The notes under the pieces: generated by a model
What the model was told of the DNA's origin: nothing
Seen by the model: only the letters and a program-made list of their open reading frames with translations
Database searches by the model: none
Made by a program: the position numbers and the translations under genes
Shown here: piece after piece, positions 1 through 11,710 of the stretch
Numbering within the stretch: position 1 is the first letter of the stretch
How the letters are laid out: the number at the start of each line of letters is the position of its first letter
DNA from: Symsagittifera roscoffensis
Taxonomy: Eukaryota > Xenacoelomorpha > Acoela > Convolutidae
Assembly: GCF_963678635.1 (NCBI RefSeq)
Contig: NC_087068.1
Coordinates: 17,301,872-17,365,871, forward strand
Reading direction: 5' to 3'
DNA length: 64,000 bases

Positions 1-766
1 GGTCTCGATTGATGAAACTAGGCCCGCACGCTGATTATAGCAAACTCAGAAAATGACCACTCATCGCCTGCAATATTCCGACAAGATACAATTTTCTTGA
101 GGCTGTCTGTCGCATCCCTGTCTTAGAGGTTTACACTGTTGCTGTAGGTGACGAATAAAACAGATTGTTACTCGCAAATGGTTATTTTTGCTGCATCCGA
201 TTCACAGTTTTTAGCTCCCATCCTGTAATTTGTATCTTACGAACAAGAAATCCTGAACGCGATCAAGATGGGGACAGCGGAATAAGATCTCATCTATCCC
301 GTACAGTTTTTGGGTGAATACTTCGCGATAGCTGGAAAGCGACCGTTTCGTATGAAGTTTGAATTAATGATGATTTAGCTACTATAAATTGCGGGTAAAT
401 GAAATGAATAAATTATGGGAAAATTAACATGCGTTTTTAATTGAGCTTACATGTGAACAAATTATCTTGCCATTTAAAACGTGGTTTGTTTGCTGCAACA
501 TTGCCGCCCCTGTTGATCTTTGATCAATGTTTTCACATCTCAGTAAGAAGAAGGCGGGTGTGAAGTTGTCGGTATTGATTGCGGGGAAGGTGGAGAAGGT
601 GAACTGGGAGTGTCGAGTGGTCCTCACACGGCTGGAGTTGGTTGATGCAGCCTCTGATCCACGGTTTTTGAATTTCGTTTTTGTTTTTGATCTGTTTTTG
701 TTTCTTTGTCGAAATGCTGCTCCTGAACGCCTCGAACAAAAAAAGGTTTAGTCCTAACCTTCGAAG
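1..766. other. Non-coding stretch, no gene recognised
   Basis: I see no supported gene, RNA gene or repeat here. The only open frames (around 424-751) are short, overlap on both strands and have no family signature. The stretch lies just beyond the integrase end of the BEL/Pao relic on the minus strand, so it may hold more of that decayed element or ordinary host DNA. Confidence 0.5.
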
Positions 767-1387
767 CTAATTACGATCGTCGGTGTTCTTCTTTAGAAGT
801 TTCAGGGCGAACTTTGCGACAAAAGCTCCAATGCGTAGAGCTTTACCAAAAGATCCGCATCGTTCCAAATTTAAGCCGCTCTTTCCGCTCTTTTTGTCTG
901 TCCGACGGTTAGTCCTGGTTGCTTGTGCGGCTTGCATGGTTTCCTCACCGCCAGCTGCCTGAGTGAGCAGGATGGTTTCGTCGAATGACCGTTTGAGCTC
1001 GTTCTTCTTTTCATTTGCTTCGAGAATTGGTGGTTGTGATGGAATAGAAACTTCATTTGTCTGAACCCAAGAGAGCCCTGACAACCAAAGCTGCAAATTT
1101 TGTAATTCAGCTGTTGCTACTGGTCGCGTTGTATGATCGGCTGGGTTTTGATAAGTCGGAAAGTGTTTCCACTTGTTGGCTGGTAGAATCGGTTGAAATT
1201 TGGCAGTACGATTGGCCACAAAAATGGAGTACCTGTTTGGAGTTGATCTGATCCAAGCAAGTGCTATTGTTGAATCACTCGAGGCGCTGACATCTACCAC
1301 CAATTGCAAAGTCTGCATTGACTTCAAGGCACACTTCGGGAGTTTAAGCCAAAAACCATTGAACAAAGCACAACTCTTGGAATACAA
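767..1387 (-). pseudogene. pol: BEL/Pao RNase H end and integrase N-terminus remnant
   Basis: The stretch reads DSTIALAWIRSTPNRYSIF, FVANRTAKFQ, a WKHFPTYQNPADHTTR block and LWLSGLSWV. These are the late RNase H motifs of BEL/Pao ('DS.ivLaWl...FVaNRv..i...w.hvpt.eNPAD..sRG'). The end, LRIGAFVAKFALKLLKK, matches the helix that opens the integrase region. The integrase catalytic core was not recognised downstream. Confidence 0.75.
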
Positions 1388-1579
1388 ACTGTCTTCCGTG
1401 GTGCGACTAGCAATGAAGTGTGGATTCCTGCGTCTGAAGTTGTTCTGGCATAGATAGCTGCTCCATAAGCCATCTCCGATGTATCGCAGAAGAGAAGAAG
1501 ATCGACTTGTTAAAAGCTGTACTTGGCCAAGTAGCGAGGTACTGCCAAAGAAAACAAGTCCTAAGCTATCGAGCCAGTG

Positions 1580-2023
1580 TTAGAATTGGTTCGCTATATG
1601 TGCCCCAACATCATCATCCCATTCCAAATCCCCATCCCATGTTTTTTGGAATAGAATCTTCGGCATTATCGTTACAGGGGTCACCAGTCCAAGGGGATGA
1701 GAAACTCGTCCCAAATAGCTTGCTATCATCCGGCAAGTGATTATAGGTGTTGGAATGCTCTCGGGCAAAGCTAATGAGCTGCTCTCAACCATTGCAGATG
1801 GGTTTCTGTGTAACTTTCTCTTGTTTTTAGCGCGATTTAGCTGACCAGAGGATGCTCGGTAGAGTCCTGTACGTGTTTTCTGTGAATTGAACAATTTTGA
1901 GCAAAACTTTTGATGATTTTGGTCCGGAAATGTCTTGGGGGCATGGTTGAAACGCGTCCTTGGCCTTTTTGGGGAGTTGGTTTTGAATTTTTCACTTTGA
2001 AAATTTTCGTTGAAATTGACCAC
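1580..2023 (-). pseudogene. pol: BEL/Pao RT-RNase H connection remnant
   Basis: The motif HPLGLVTPVTIMPKIL followed by LEWDD is the strongly conserved BEL/Pao block ('FDPLGLxxPxxxxxKxxxQxxW...LxWD') between the RT thumb and RNase H. This is almost diagnostic for the superfamily and gives orientation. The N-terminal half of the open stretch is basic and does not match the family; it may be decayed or inserted sequence. Confidence 0.75.
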
Positions 2024-2616
2024 CTTATGACTCCTCTGACATCGGTTTGATTATTGCAAAAACCTTTGTAGGAGGCATCTGGATGATTGCTGTCATGGCG
2101 GCAAGCCTGTGAAGTGTGGCGATAGCCGGCTTGCTCTCGATTTTTGATTTTTTTCGGTCGTAAAGCTTGGTCCAAACTTGGCAATTTTTGGGTTAAATTG
2201 ATCTCTAAACTTCAAAAATTATTTTTTTTGACTCTGGTTCATGTGTAGTCACCTCGGGGCAATCTTAGTGAATGATACTATCAAGGTTTAGTTGCTCTTT
2301 GTGTTTTTTTTCAAGAGTCTGGAGTTGACCAGAGTGTGATTTGGGACCTCGTGAAATCTGTTTTTAAAATACTTTGATCTTTGGCAAAAAACTATCCAAT
2401 TTTTCAGGCATCTGCTGGGGCCCGAATGCATCAGCTGCTGGTTTACAGAGGTTTCTTTTCCTTGTCAGCAGGGGGTGCTAAACTTGGCTACATTTTTGAT
2501 TTTTTTTAGCACCAACTGGAGTTTCTCCAAAATCAACACGAGACTTTTGCTGGCTTGATAAGGTTTGCGGTGGCTTGACGCATGCCTATAGGCTTCACTG
2601 AGTCGAATTTATTCAT

Positions 2617-3321
2617 TCACCGGTACTGTAAACAATCAAAAACTGGATACCAATTGAACCCACGAGTTTTGGCGCTGCAGTCATTTTCTGCTAAGATTAA
2701 CTCTTTGTTTTCATGCATTTTGTCGGGTATATCGTTCATGACAACCATGCTGTTCCTTGCCCACTTCCAAATGTGCAGGCAGGGTGTCCGTGAGACTCTG
2801 GCGCATTTTGAAAGCTTGCTCCTCAGTATCTGCACCACCAATGTAATCGTCCACGTAGAAGGACTCGCGAAGTGCTAGCGTTGTCTTTTCATCTTTTGTT
2901 GTGTCGGCGGTGTCTGACAAGAATGGTATGGGGTGATAACTACTTGAAGCTATACCCTAGATGACACGAGTCATCCGGTATTTCTCAATTTAATCCTCTT
3001 CTTCTCTTCTCCATTAGAACTAAAATAGATTTCTGTCTGTGGGGTATAATTCAATTTGCCTGTACATCTTTGTGATGTCACCAGATACTGTAATTTTGTA
3101 GAATCGGAACCGAACAAGGATGTTAGAGGTCTAGCGGCTGCTTTGGACCAACCAGTAGACAATCGTTCAACGGCTTTCCATTTGAACTTGGAGCTGATCA
3201 AATCAAAACAGCGCTGCCTTTTGTTGTTGTTGAGTCCGACTTCCAAACTGCATGATGAAGTACATCCCGACTGGCAGGAATTGATCGGACACAGGTACAT
3301 TCTTGATATGGCCAGTGTCAA
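2617..3321 (-). pseudogene. pol: BEL/Pao reverse transcriptase remnant
   Basis: The clearest signature is YVDDYIGGADTEEQAF, the catalytic YVDD box followed by the BEL/Pao-typical 'D...Gaxtxeea' wording. Upstream sequence on the same strand resembles the RT segment in which a mobile element of this group reads 'gDITKMYxQI'. It once copied the element RNA into DNA. It is a fossil. Confidence 0.75.
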
Positions 3322-3712
3322 TCATCTCTTGAAAGAAGTCCCTGTATTGGTCTTTCACGGTAATGGACATTCACGGCTTCACGGTAGTCGTAGCTTTTTT
3401 CGTTAGAAATGAATTGCCGAAAAGCTTTGCGTGCTGAGTGATTAAAATCGGGCGACCACTCATGGTTGATTTCGTCTTAGATTCCCTGTGATTTGTTGAT
3501 TGGCAATCTCAACATAGCTCGTCCGTCTGGGCCATACGTCGCAGTCTGATCGAAGTGTCAGATAGACTCAAGCTCGTTGGATGAGTGTTGGGATTCTGGA
3601 GATGAAAGATTATCATCAATTTCCCAGAATCTGTCAAATTTGGCGGACTGGCTGTCAAGGAAGTTGATGCCATATCGTGGCGAGTGTCTTCGTGTTCTGA
3701 CTGTGATCGGTA

Positions 3713-4374
3713 TCAGCGACACTTGAGACTGTCCAGCCAAGGATCGTGTCGGTTAGCAGTATAGTTCATTCTTTGACATTCCGTGACTTCACAATGTGTG
3801 TAGACGGATTGTCCAAGCAGGAGATCAATTGTGTTGGGCTTGTCGAAAGCTAGATCTGCTAAGTTGTAGTTGATGACCTTTCGTAAGTCTGGCTGCGATT
3901 TGGGTGTTTGGGTGCTCTTGATCCGTGATGTCTTCCAGCACCACGCAAGAAACTTCATTTGTTGCCAGATTTTGGTAGAATTGTGAGATTAAGTCGACAA
4001 TGGGAAGACATAGCGTTCTTCTGGTTCACTCCATTTATGCGATCTGGAGCTTCTGTTAGTTTGATGTCAAGCCGGTGCATGGCTTGTAGGGTGATGACGT
4101 TCGTCTGAGCACAATTATCAACGAGCGCCCTCAAGTGATGAATTCGACCATAGTGAGATCGAACTTTGACGTTTGCCGTTGGAAAAACTGTGATACTTCC
4201 AGTTCGATTGATTTGCAGAGCTTCTATTGTCGCTACCAGATGAGGATTGAACTGATTAGAATTGCCCTGAAGAGTGGTATGATGCTTCTTTTGACAAGTT
4301 TTTCGACTGAAAGACAAGCAATTGAAGCACAATCTATTGCTGGTCACGAAATGTTTTATTTCTGATGTTGTCAT
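3713..4374 (-). pseudogene. BEL/Pao zinc-knuckle and protease remnant
   Basis: A cysteine/histidine block (LCFNCLSFSRKTC then KKHHTTL) resembles the zinc knuckle that precedes the BEL/Pao protease. It is followed by LVDNCAQTNVITLQAMHRL, which sits where the aspartic protease active-site segment lies, and then IDLLLGQSVY, the typical end of the DUF1758/A17 protease region. It lies between the gag-like and RT remnants, as expected for the family. Confidence 0.7.
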
Positions 4375-4422
4375 CGAACTGTATTTCGCACACTGTCATT
4401 TTGGATGTCGCTCTTGGCAGGT

Positions 4423-5111
4423 TTAAACTTTACACTGTGGTAAAAAGAGTTCATTCTTATGAGATCGGTTCTTTTCTGTCAAGAACATCTGCTGCTCACG
4501 TTTTGGCTTATGGGGTCTAGAATGAGATCTTTCAACAACTTCTAGAGACCTGACTCTGTTGTCTAAGAACACCATGAATCGATCGAAGTCAAGAGCTTCA
4601 GTCCCATCGTTTGAAGTTTCCCATGTCTTCTGAGATTCAGGATTGAGATTCTCGAAGAGAAGGAAACGCCACAAATTGTTTTCTACTGACCTTCCGAGTG
4701 CCTTGATGACAGCGAAGTCTCGTTGAAGACTGAGTACAGCTGACGAAGCTGAAACACATTCTCTGTCCGAAATCGTGATGAAAGCTTTCGAAGAATGACT
4801 CGATAATTTTTGTATCTCTGCTCTAACATTTGAAGCACTACCTCCTAGTTGCTTTCTGTCGTCTCCAAGTTCATGATGAGCGTAGAAGCATGGATCGTCA
4901 AGCTATATGTAAGATACATCAATTTTTGAACCGGTGACAGCTTGTCATTGTTATGGACAGTTGATCGAAATTGATTCATGAAGCTTAGCCATTCAGTGGA
5001 ATAGCCACTGAAGCTAGGCAAATTGATCTCCGGCAAGGTTGTTGTGATCCTTGTAGGTTTAATCTGCATAGTTGCAACAGGGTTGATAGGCTGATTTGAT
5101 GCGGCTATCAT
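4423..5111 (-). pseudogene. gag: BEL/Pao gag-like remnant
   Basis: The stretch shows LPSFSGYSTEWLSF followed by a VHNN...LSPVQKLMYL pattern, which is the hallmark of the BEL/Pao gag (DUF1759-type) region where a 'LPxFxGxxxEWxxF' block precedes 'LSxxxKxxYL'. The downstream half carries LNPESQKTWE and FLDNRVRSLE, matching the end of the same region. It would have formed the particle shell of the old element. It is a fossil, and coding is not expected. Confidence 0.75.
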
Positions 5112-5260
5112 TCTCTTAGCGCTTCCAGAGTTTGGCAGGCAGCCTTCTGTGTGTTCCGACTTTGATCGAATACTTGATCGTATTCTGCATCATCGGTGAT
5201 AGCGTCAAGCAGCTCGTGATCAGCAGTTGAGGATTGAGCCAAGCAATGCTCAAGCTCGGT

Positions 5261-5639
5261 TGTTTCATCGCTCAACTATCTTGATTACAATTGAGGGTGC
5301 GTTAAAATTGTATCTTCAAACAAACGTTTTCGCACATTTTTGTGCATCTTCAGGTTTTAAAAATTCTAAACTATCTGTACAAAATGATCAAAGATCATAA
5401 AAAGTGTCATACACAACATTATTCCAAAAATTTAAAAATTCAACCATCAAAACTTTTCAAATTTTCACTGAAATTATGTAACTATTATGTAACATATTAA
5501 AACATTTTGTCACAAATTTTTGAGAGTTTTCACCTCTTTTGTTTTCACAATTTCGTTTTGTCACTAATTTTTATGCTAACATGTAAGTTATTTCAAAAAT
5601 TTTCTTTTTTAAAGTCTGAGTTTAAATCGAAAATAATCG
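5261..5639. other. AT-rich spacer between BEL/Pao relic and element 1
   Basis: About 380 bases, strongly AT-rich, with a small inverted repeat near 5332 (GCACATTTTTGTGC). No gene or LTR was recognised. The open frame that leads into the element 1 polyprotein begins here, but its first ~60 codons (5507 to about 5690) show no similarity to element 2. They are probably flanking DNA that happens to be open, not part of the ancestral protein. Confidence 0.5.
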
Positions 5640-5708
5640 ACCAGGCGTCCAGCAGCATCAAGTTACTTACACTAGAGGCGCTGCACATTAGGAGAGAGAG
5701 ACGCACTG

Positions 5709-8692
5709 AGTCGAGAGCTGTGCGAGCACTACTAACGACGGGTGGCCCTCGCATGAAGAAACTTCATGGACGCTACCTAGAGTCCTATGGGCCGTATCAT
5801 GTGATGCTGAACGTGGATGGAATCAGTATCTACACCAGGACTTATGTAACAACAGATGATGACCAAATGGGGCAGATCTATTTGGGTGAGGAGGAGCTCA
5901 AAGTCCGCAGGATAGGCCATGACGCCATGATGGAACAAGACGCAGTACACATTGGATATGAAGCAGATGTGACCGCACATCTGCTCGACACCAACGGAAC
6001 AAAAATCGGAGTCACAGGGCTTCTGGACACTGGAGCGGTAGTGAGTGTGATGCCGATAAAAACTTGGGAAAGAATGGGCTTCACGCGGGAAGATCTAATT
6101 CCAACGAATCTCCGACTGGCCGCCGCCAATCGAGGAGCTATTTACGTAGCCGGAAGAGCACCAATAACGGTCCTCCACATGGGAGGACGGGATCTTTGGA
6201 TGAGCTTCCTGGTGGTAGAGAATTTGAACGACGCCGACCAATTCATCTTGGGCAGAGATTTTGTCAGGAATTTTGACGTGATGATTGACTTGAACAACGG
6301 TCTGATACCGATTAGAAACCCGGACCGGAAGTATGTTAAGAGACCAATTAATAGGATAATAGCAGACGAAAACAAAGTACCAATTTTTTTGGATAGAAAA
6401 GTAAAACTACAACCAGGACAAGCTGTGGTAGCAATTTTTAGAATGAGAAATTTGAATTCGTTAAGTAATAGTAAACAGGTTTGCTTAGTACCGAATACAA
6501 ATAGTCAGAGTTCGGTGATTTTCGGCCGGAGCTTCTCGGTAACGCGAAACGGACTGTGTGTCAGTGTGTTGTTGAACACACTGGACACCACGGTTTCAAT
6601 CCAGCGTGGAAAGAAGCTTGGCTACGCTTTGCCGATGAATACCGACTATGAGGAGACACAAAACTTGAAGAAATATAGTGTGAAAGACTGTCCTTATCAT
6701 GCCAATAAAGATAAAATTTTAAAGAAAATTAATGAATTAAAATCTATTCATAAATTGTTTTCAAAGAAATCCGAAACGGACGACGGCTTATCAAGCTGCT
6801 CGAATTTTCCGGAACGCCCCTCGTCATATGAACTAGAATCTGACAAACCGGTTTTGCCAGAGATAGAACATTTAAAAGAGAAAATAGGTGAGGGAGATTT
6901 CGAAAAATTGCGGGACCTCCTAAATCGGAACGCTGATGTATTTTCAAAACACAAGGCGGATATCGGTTGCTGTAATTTCGTCGAACACGAAATCGAACTA
7001 GAAGAGGGCGCCGTTCCCCATAGGGAAGGCGCAAGGCGAATGACACCACACAAATCGGAAGCGTGCCGAGCGGAAATAGAAATGTTGCTTGAATACGACA
7101 TGATAGAACCCTCGAAATCACCATGGGCTTGCGGGGTAGTAATGGCGAAAAAGAAAGGGGGGCAGCTTAGATTTTGTTGCGACTTTCGTTACTTGAACGC
7201 GGTAACGATAAAAGATGCGTACCCGATACCGCGAATAGACGAGAGCCTATCTAAGCTTGGTGATGCCAAGTTCTTCACCACATTGGACTTAGGTTCTGCC
7301 TTCTGGCAGGTCCCTCTGCGGAAGAAGGACAGAGAGAAAACCGAATTTGCGTGCAAATTGGGATTGTACCAGTGGAAGAGGATGCCCTTCGGCTTGTGCA
7401 ATGCAACGGCCACTTTTCAAAGATTGATGGCTCAGGCTTTGACGAGAGTGACCAAGAAGTACGGGAATCTCGTGATGTGTTACGTGGATGACGTAGTCAT
7501 AGCGACACCGACCCTGGAAGACCACATTGATAGGCTCGATGAGGTCTTTGGATGCATGAAAAGAGCAGGATTGAAGTGCAAACCATCGAAATGTGAAATC
7601 CTTAGGGATTCGATAAAGTACCTGGGAAGAATGGTGCATAGGCATGGTGTGAGGCCGGACCCGGAAGCAGTGGAAGCAGTGCTGACATGGAAAGCTCCCA
7701 GAACGGACACACAGCTCCTGAGCTTCCTGGGGTTTGCCAATTACTACCGGGAATTCATAAAAGGATATGCGGACAAGGTGTATCCGATGCAGAAGCTGAT
7801 GCGCAACAAGGGGAAAAAGTTCGAATGGAACGATGAGGCACAGGTTGCTTTCGAGAACATAAAGCGGGAACTGTGCGAAGCGCCAGTGCTAGGCATGCCT
7901 ACAGAAAAGGACATGTATGTTCTTGACACAGACGCATCGGTAGTGGCCATCTCAGGAATATTGCATCAAGAGCGAGAATGGAACGGAAGAACAGTGCTCC
8001 GTCCCATTGCATACGGCAGCAAGGTCTTGAGTGACACAGAGATGAAATATGGCGCACCCAAAGCAGAAATGTTTGCAGTAGTCACCTTCGTGGAAAAGTA
8101 CCGTGCATACTTGGGGAGCGCTCCCTTCAAGCTACGCGTGGACAACAGAGCGTTATCCTGGTTGAAGACCTACTCGATGGATCAGAGTTATATTGGTAGA
8201 TGGATAGTAAGATTGGATGGCTACCATATGATAATCGGACATAGGATGCGTGATAAACACCAGAATGCTGACAGCCTCAGCAAGAAAACTGAGTTCTATG
8301 AAAGATTGGAGCAGAAGCAGGCCAATCAGGCGGAAATAAAGGAGGGATTCTCGTTTCTGGACAAAGAAACTTATGAAGCGCTTCCCTTAACGAGATGGTT
8401 GGATAAGTCTGGACATCCAATTTCAGGGCATCCTGAGTTACCTGTAGAGAAAGCAGCCGAGATAAAGATCCTATCCAAGGAGGACCCGGTCCCCTTGGAT
8501 CTGTTGCTGCGCTCGAAGCTGGTCCAGCAAGAACTCTCTCGCATGAACATAAACAGTCTCTCATTATTGGATAAAACGGTGCAGGTCACACCGCAAGTGA
8601 TGCGGATGCTGGGTGGATTGTTAGAAAGAGAACTGACCAGAGATGACCCCGATTGGACAGCAGCAGTGGCATCGCTAACAGTCAGGGAGTAG
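5709..8692 (+). CDS. pol: Element 1 pol: protease, reverse transcriptase, RNase H
   Basis: An aspartic protease comes first, with LLDTGAVVSVMP (around 6018-6060). The reverse transcriptase follows, with LRFCCDFRYLNAVTIKDAYP, TTLDLGSAFWQVPL, MPFGLCNATATFQR and the catalytic box CYVDDVVIA (about 7479-7505). Next are the gypsy block FLGFANYYREFIKGYA and an RNase H with VLDTDASVVAISG (about 7918), a KAEMFAVVTF segment and LRVDNRALSWLKTYS (about 8137). This is the standard Ty3/gypsy pol order. Similarity to element 2 starts at SRAVRALLTTGG, which is why the part before 5709 is left out. The protein would cleave the polyprotein, make cDNA and degrade the RNA strand inside the particle. Confidence 0.9.
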
Positions 8693-9651
8693 GTGAAGAT
8701 CATGCCGTCTAGACGACAGCACGCAGAGAACGAGAGGGATTGTAGGACAATAGTTCAGCAACTAGTATCCTCAATACCCCACGAGATTTTATCCAGTACT
8801 TCTTACGGACAGAAAGAACAGGGGAGCAGCAAGCGAAAGAAAACCGTCACCTTTGTGGACCAGGATAAGGAAGGTGAAAAGTTAGAACAAAACCTACTGC
8901 AAGACTATTTGTCCGGGAGACGAATGATGAGAAGAACCAGCGAGCACAAGATCAACGCCCGGAACAAGAAAGTTTGTCCGGGGAGTCTGAAATAGACGAG
9001 AAAATTCCTGATGTGAAACAAGACCTAGAGAACAAGGTTTTGTCCGGGGAGTTCAGATGGATGCGAAGAAGGCACAAACATGATCTGGAGGAGCGTGCAG
9101 TCTCCAGCACAACCTCTTCGACGGATGACGATTCCCGAAACTCAGGAATGGACACCTATTCAGACAGGAACTCGAACTCGGGATCAGAACTGTCAGAACT
9201 AGCGATACACACACTACTAGTGGAAACTCGGGCAAGGGACCTGGACAGAGAGGTGTACCAGGATCCTGACAGCGATCGCTACCTTATACCAAGTGAAAGA
9301 GTCTTTGACAACGCAGCGGATGACTTGGAGACAATAGCGGTATCGAAGCGTTCGATAAGTCTGCTGCCGCAGAAAGAGGTAGTCAGGACTAATCTTCAGC
9401 CGTTTAAACAAAAAACACAGCCGTTGGCGAAGATTTGGTGCGTTAAGATAGAAGAAGACTCACACCAGCCTAATGAGCTGAATTGTCAGATGAAGGTCAT
9501 GAAGACGTACTTGAAGGCGAGATACAGACTCTCGGATCTTCTCAGGGCGCAGAGAAATGATCGCATGACAAGCAACCTGAAAAGGTGGATCGAGAATGGT
9601 TCTCCGGATAAAGGGGACCTCGAGGAAGATCGTATCGTTATCGTATCCTGA
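8693..9651 (+). CDS. Element 1: long charged linker between RNase H and integrase
   Basis: About 320 codons lie between the RNase H and the integrase zinc finger. In most Ty3/gypsy elements this distance is only tens of residues. The predicted protein is highly charged and rich in Ser, Glu, Arg and Asp, with segments such as SSTTSSTDDDSRNSG, and has no domain I recognise. Related short blocks (LSGES, LSGEF) recur, linked to the nucleotide motif TGTCCGGGGAGT. It could be a flexible tether or a region processed out by the protease. The function is unknown. Confidence 0.5.
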
Positions 9652-9662
9652 GACAGTACTTC

Positions 9663-10718
9663 ATGCAAAAGGAAGGGAGGTTATATTTGAACAAGGACGG
9701 GATCGTGGCTTGCAAAAGAAGAGAGGAAGACAGAGTCCTATACAAGTATAACGCGATAGTGTTACCGCAACTCTATCAGACAGAACTACTACTCAGGTCA
9801 CATGATCAGATGGGCCATCAGGGGATCGACAAAGTGTACCAGAGGATCCTGAACCGCTTTGAGTGGCCTGGAATGAAAAAGGCATGCGAGAAGTGGGTAG
9901 CAGCATGTCTGTCATGCCAACAAGTCAAGGATCCAAGGAAGTTGCGATTTCCATTACAATCGATCGAGTCGACTGAATTCAATGAGTTGGTGCAAATAGA
10001 TCACCAGAAAATATGCATGACAGACAGTGGTTATAATCAGGTGTTGGTCATGATAGATCATTTTACGAAGTATGCGGAGGCCGTGCCCTGCATAACTGCC
10101 TCGGCGGAGGAGACATGCGACCACCTGATCAATACGTGGATAGCGAGACATGGCTGTCCGATGACGTTTCAATCGGATAATGGAACAGCTTTCGTAGGAG
10201 AGCTTACGAAAGAGCTCATGAGACGCTCACAGGTCGCTCAAGCACACTCCACGACATACCACCCTCAGACGAATGGCTTAGTTGAAAGACAGAATAGGAC
10301 GTTAGTGTCGATGCTGAGAGTATATTGTTCCAGGTACATGACCGATTGGGACAGATACCTTCCACAGGTGATGGGAGCATACAACAGCACGCAACACTCC
10401 ACCACCGGAGTCAGTCCACACATGATGCTAACTGGACACGAGAAGTCTTTACCCTTAACCTTCTTCTACCCAGAGTATGAGGGAAAGAAAACGTCCCCAC
10501 AGGTCTACGTGAGGGATGTGATCAGACGCCAACAGGAGTTGAACGATTTGTGTAGACGAAATACTCAGCAAGCACAGGCAAGGCAGAGGAAAAAATTCGA
10601 CAAGAAAGCAGCTGGTGCAAAGGCTTACTCGGTGGGAGACTACGTATGGGTATTTCAGAACGTTATACCACCGAAAGGGACGAAAAAGCTCCGAAAAAAT
10701 GGAGGGGACCCTTCATGA
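9663..10718 (+). CDS. pol: Element 1 integrase (zinc finger and DDE core)
   Basis: The N-terminal HHCC zinc-binding domain is visible: HDQMGHQG and, further on, CLSCQQV (about 9800-9930), with the usual WPGMKK between them. The catalytic core has the three acidic positions of the retroviral-type integrase: VQIDHQK (about 10000), FQSDNGTAFVG (about 10174) and YHPQTNGLVERQNRTL (about 10258-10305). It would insert the cDNA into host chromosomes. It directly precedes the C-terminal GPF-type module. Confidence 0.88.
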   Translation: MQKEGRLYLNKDGIVACKRREEDRVLYKYNAIVLPQLYQTELLLRSHDQMGHQGIDKVYQRILNRFEWPGMKKACEKWVAACLSCQQVKDPRKLRFPLQSIESTEFNELVQIDHQKICMTDSGYNQVLVMIDHFTKYAEAVPCITASAEETCDHLINTWIARHGCPMTFQSDNGTAFVGELTKELMRRSQVAQAHSTTYHPQTNGLVERQNRTLVSMLRVYCSRYMTDWDRYLPQVMGAYNSTQHSTTGVSPHMMLTGHEKSLPLTFFYPEYEGKKTSPQVYVRDVIRRQQELNDLCRRNTQQAQARQRKKFDKKAAGAKAYSVGDYVWVFQNVIPPKGTKKLRKNGGDPS

Positions 10719-11710
10719 TTACAGAGGTGCACCAGGAGGGACGCTTTTATAGACTGAGTACTGGCCGAGCCGCCCACTACGAGAACATCAAGCCACACAA
10801 TCCATCGACAGAAGACTGGTGTATACCTGCAGACATGGAAGAAGGGGATTATCTAATGATGGATCCTGCTTGTGAGGTCAATGAAAAGGGCACCAGGGAG
10901 AAGAACGATGGAAACGAAATCATAGAGGAAGGTACGGATACACCACTGGACCTGGATCCAAACGAGGAGATCGAAGCGGACGATGAAACCTTACCCTACG
11001 CAGAGGAAGATTGGCAGGATCCTGAACAGACAGAAGTTCCCAAGAACTTGGAACCGGATCTTCCGTTCACGATACAGACTCGTCAGAAGGACGGGTTGAG
11101 ACCAAGAAAGAAATACAATCCTTACGGTGACGACTTCGTAGTGGATATGATAGATCTGAAGAAGATAGTGGAGGAACTAGTGGGTCTAGAGGAAATAACT
11201 GTGTCACAAGACATTGACATAGTCGATGATCACGACGATGAGTGGGTTGACGACTGGTCGAAACCCGAGGTAGAATTCGACAACGAGCAACAGCAGTCAT
11301 ATGAACAAGACTTGACAAACCTGCGTGTCTTAGAGTGGCTGAATGAAACGACCTCGGATCCTGAGGAGACCAGTGTCTCGATTCAAGACGTAGATCGTGA
11401 AAGCATAAAATACATCAAGACCGAACGAGATGATCCTTCCTGGGCTGCCCAGGAAGGACGACTACTCATTCCAGCTTCTAACCTCGACTTGATACCCGGT
11501 ATGCGATCGACGGGGACGTCGATGGATATTTTTGTCCGGGGAGTGGGGGTAGGACTTAACCACGTTGAAAACTTGATAATAAAAAAATTAAGAATAGCAA
11601 GAAAAGAAGGAGACTTAGAAGCAGAAACAGGCGTCGAACCTAAGAAACCTGACATAGGCAGGGTAGTTGAGTCGTATTTTAACTTACCAAATAAAATTCA
11701 AGTAACATAA
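10650..11710 (+). CDS. Element 1: integrase C-terminal module and acidic tail
   Basis: The segment opens with KKWRGPFMITEVHQEGRFY and ENIKPHNPS. This is the GPY/F-type module that ends many Ty3/gypsy integrases, so it belongs to integrase and not to a new gene. About 250 residues follow that are very rich in Asp and Glu (EEIEADDETL, IVDDHDDEWVDDW). The end carries a conserved block MDIFVRGVGVGLNHVENLII that recurs nearly unchanged in element 2 (INIFVRGVGVGLTHTENLMI). The acidic stretch resembles an intrinsically disordered tail that could bind basic proteins such as histones, but this is inference. Confidence 0.75.

Larger units (their letters stand above)
767..5260 (-). mobile_element. BEL/Pao LTR retrotransposon relic
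   Basis: Read on the minus strand, short stretches appear in the order gag-like, zinc-knuckle/protease, reverse transcriptase, connection/RNase H, RNase H tail/integrase N-terminus. That is the order of a BEL/Pao element and differs from Ty3/gypsy in the wording of every domain. No LTRs were recognised at either side, and the integrase core is not visible in this window. The copy is ancient and heavily broken, with well over ten breaks. It is unrelated to the gypsy-type elements that fill the rest of the window. Confidence 0.85.
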
